Source: Mariniblastus sp.
GTDB taxonomy: Bacteria > Planctomycetota > Planctomycetia > Pirellulales > Pirellulaceae
Length of the DNA: 64,000 bases
Reading direction: 5' to 3'
NCBI GenBank assembly: GCA_029251085.1
Contig: JAQXDZ010000066.1
Coordinates: 24,096-88,095, forward strand
A program made the translations under genes and the position numbers. Positions 63,534-64,000 of the stretch are shown here, piece after piece. The notes under the pieces were generated by a model that was not told where the DNA came from, did not search any database, and was given only the letters and a program-made list of their open reading frames with translations. The number at the start of each line of letters is the position of its first letter. The first letter of the stretch is position 1.

Positions 63534-64000
63534 TCATTTCTCAGCCGGCTTATCGTCCGCCTTTTCGTCCTGCTTACTCTTCCCATTCAACCATAAATCC
63601 AGTTGGCGACGTTGCTCTTTCGAGGGTCGGGAAACAAATCTCAACCGATAACTGCTGGACTCCAATTGCCCAATTGTAAGGTTCAATGTCATCAACTGAC
63701 CACGCCGAGATATTAAAATCTCAAGCTCATCCCCAACTTCGTATTGTGACAACCGAGAATCAACGCTACTCGTAATTCGAAAGCCGTTCACGGCAATCAC
63801 TTCATCTTCAATATTCATCCCAACTTCAGAGGCTGGTGAATCTGGTTTTACCGATGTGACTTTTACGATCCCATCCGCAGCGGAGGTACGAAATCCAAGA
63901 TAAGGCCTCCCGCGTGATTTAGACGAGCGAGACATCCCCCCCACAGCACTCGCCAAACGGTCTTTAAGACCCGACAGTCCAGACAACACCTTCTTATCTG
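63534..64000 (-). CDS. M61-type peptidase C-terminal part with PDZ domain, 5' end beyond window
   Basis: The frame is open to the window edge ('DKKVLSGLSGLKDRLASAVGG'), so only the last 155 residues are seen. 'RPYLGFRTSAADGIVKVTSVKPDSPASEVGMNIEDEVIAVNGFRITSSVDSRLSQYEVGDELEILISRRGQLMTLNLTIG' is a PDZ domain. The ending 'YRLRFVSRPSKEQRRQLDLWLNGK' is the typical end of M61 glycyl aminopeptidase-like proteins. The catalytic HExxH domain would lie outside this window. The gene converges with the ATP-grasp gene, 53 bp apart. Confidence 0.8.
   Translation of the reverse strand, partial: DKKVLSGLSGLKDRLASAVGGMSRSSKSRGRPYLGFRTSAADGIVKVTSVKPDSPASEVGMNIEDEVIAVNGFRITSSVDSRLSQYEVGDELEILISRRGQLMTLNLTIGQLESSSYRLRFVSRPSKEQRRQLDLWLNGKSKQDEKADDKPAEK

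Overview
The window looks like a piece of a planctomycete chromosome, probably from the Pirellulales or a relative. The evidence is the gene families and base composition near half G+C. Planctomycete-style traits include a large MoxR/DUF58/BatA/VWA operon, several secreted proteins built from a small 'DGS' beta module or an NPCBM-like domain, DUF11 surface proteins, a Ser/Thr kinase with a C-terminal membrane anchor, and tandem HtrA paralogues. There are about 45 protein genes on both strands. I saw no rRNA, tRNA, CRISPR array, transposase or integrase.

Layout. 1-3.2 kb (-): polysaccharide export operon (KpsF-type arabinose-5-phosphate isomerase, ABC-2 permease, ATPase cut by the window edge). 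3.2-5.7 kb: a gap with a terminator, a PaaI-like thioesterase, a methyltransferase and a divergent CsrA. 6-8.6 kb (+): two secreted DUF11 proteins. 8.9-12.8 kb: HrpA helicase. 12.9-22 kb: secreted proteins of unknown function, Maf, an RluA-type pseudouridine synthase, a Ser/Thr kinase, an M24 peptidase and a module/lectin-like secreted protein. 22-27.6 kb (-): an NPCBM-like protein followed by one intact HtrA protease and two relatives that have lost catalytic residues, with a promoter candidate in front. 27.7-42.9 kb (-): one long unit of MoxR, DUF58, BatA-like, PQQ propeller, VWA, DUF4175-like, coiled-coil and TPR-like genes, closed by a strong terminator. 43.6-48.4 kb (+): a VWA protein, a module protein, a PIG-L/BshB-like deacetylase and an alpha/beta hydrolase. 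48.5-50.2 kb: a second DUF4175-like protein. 51-55.6 kb: an aldonate catabolic cluster (GntP permease, FAH-fold dehydratase, YjhG/YagF-type dehydratase). 55.7-57.6 kb: yidD, rnpA and a CbpA-like dnaJ. 58-59.6 kb: a primary-type sigma factor with a terminator. 59.8-63.5 kb: a DegT-type aminotransferase, a HETGH metallopeptidase and an ATP-grasp ligase. The window ends inside an M61-type peptidase.

The observation I rank highest is at 27.7-28.8 kb. The last gene of the MoxR/BatA operon is interrupted by a TGA, but the same frame stays open for exactly 88 more codons. That stretch reads as a plausible conserved C-terminus and ends at a TAA just before the operon terminator. A perfect 6-bp hairpin with a GGTC tetraloop begins 15 nt after the TGA, with its loop 21 nt downstream, which fits the general description of a bacterial SECIS element. 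Selenocysteine insertion, other readthrough, a recent nonsense mutation and a sequencing error all remain possible.

Other points: a near-perfect sigma-54 type -24/-12 element in front of the sigma-70 gene, a promoter candidate that would give a leaderless NPCBM mRNA, the graded loss of catalytic residues across three adjacent HtrA paralogues, and an adjacent metallopeptidase/ATP-grasp pair whose joint role I cannot name.
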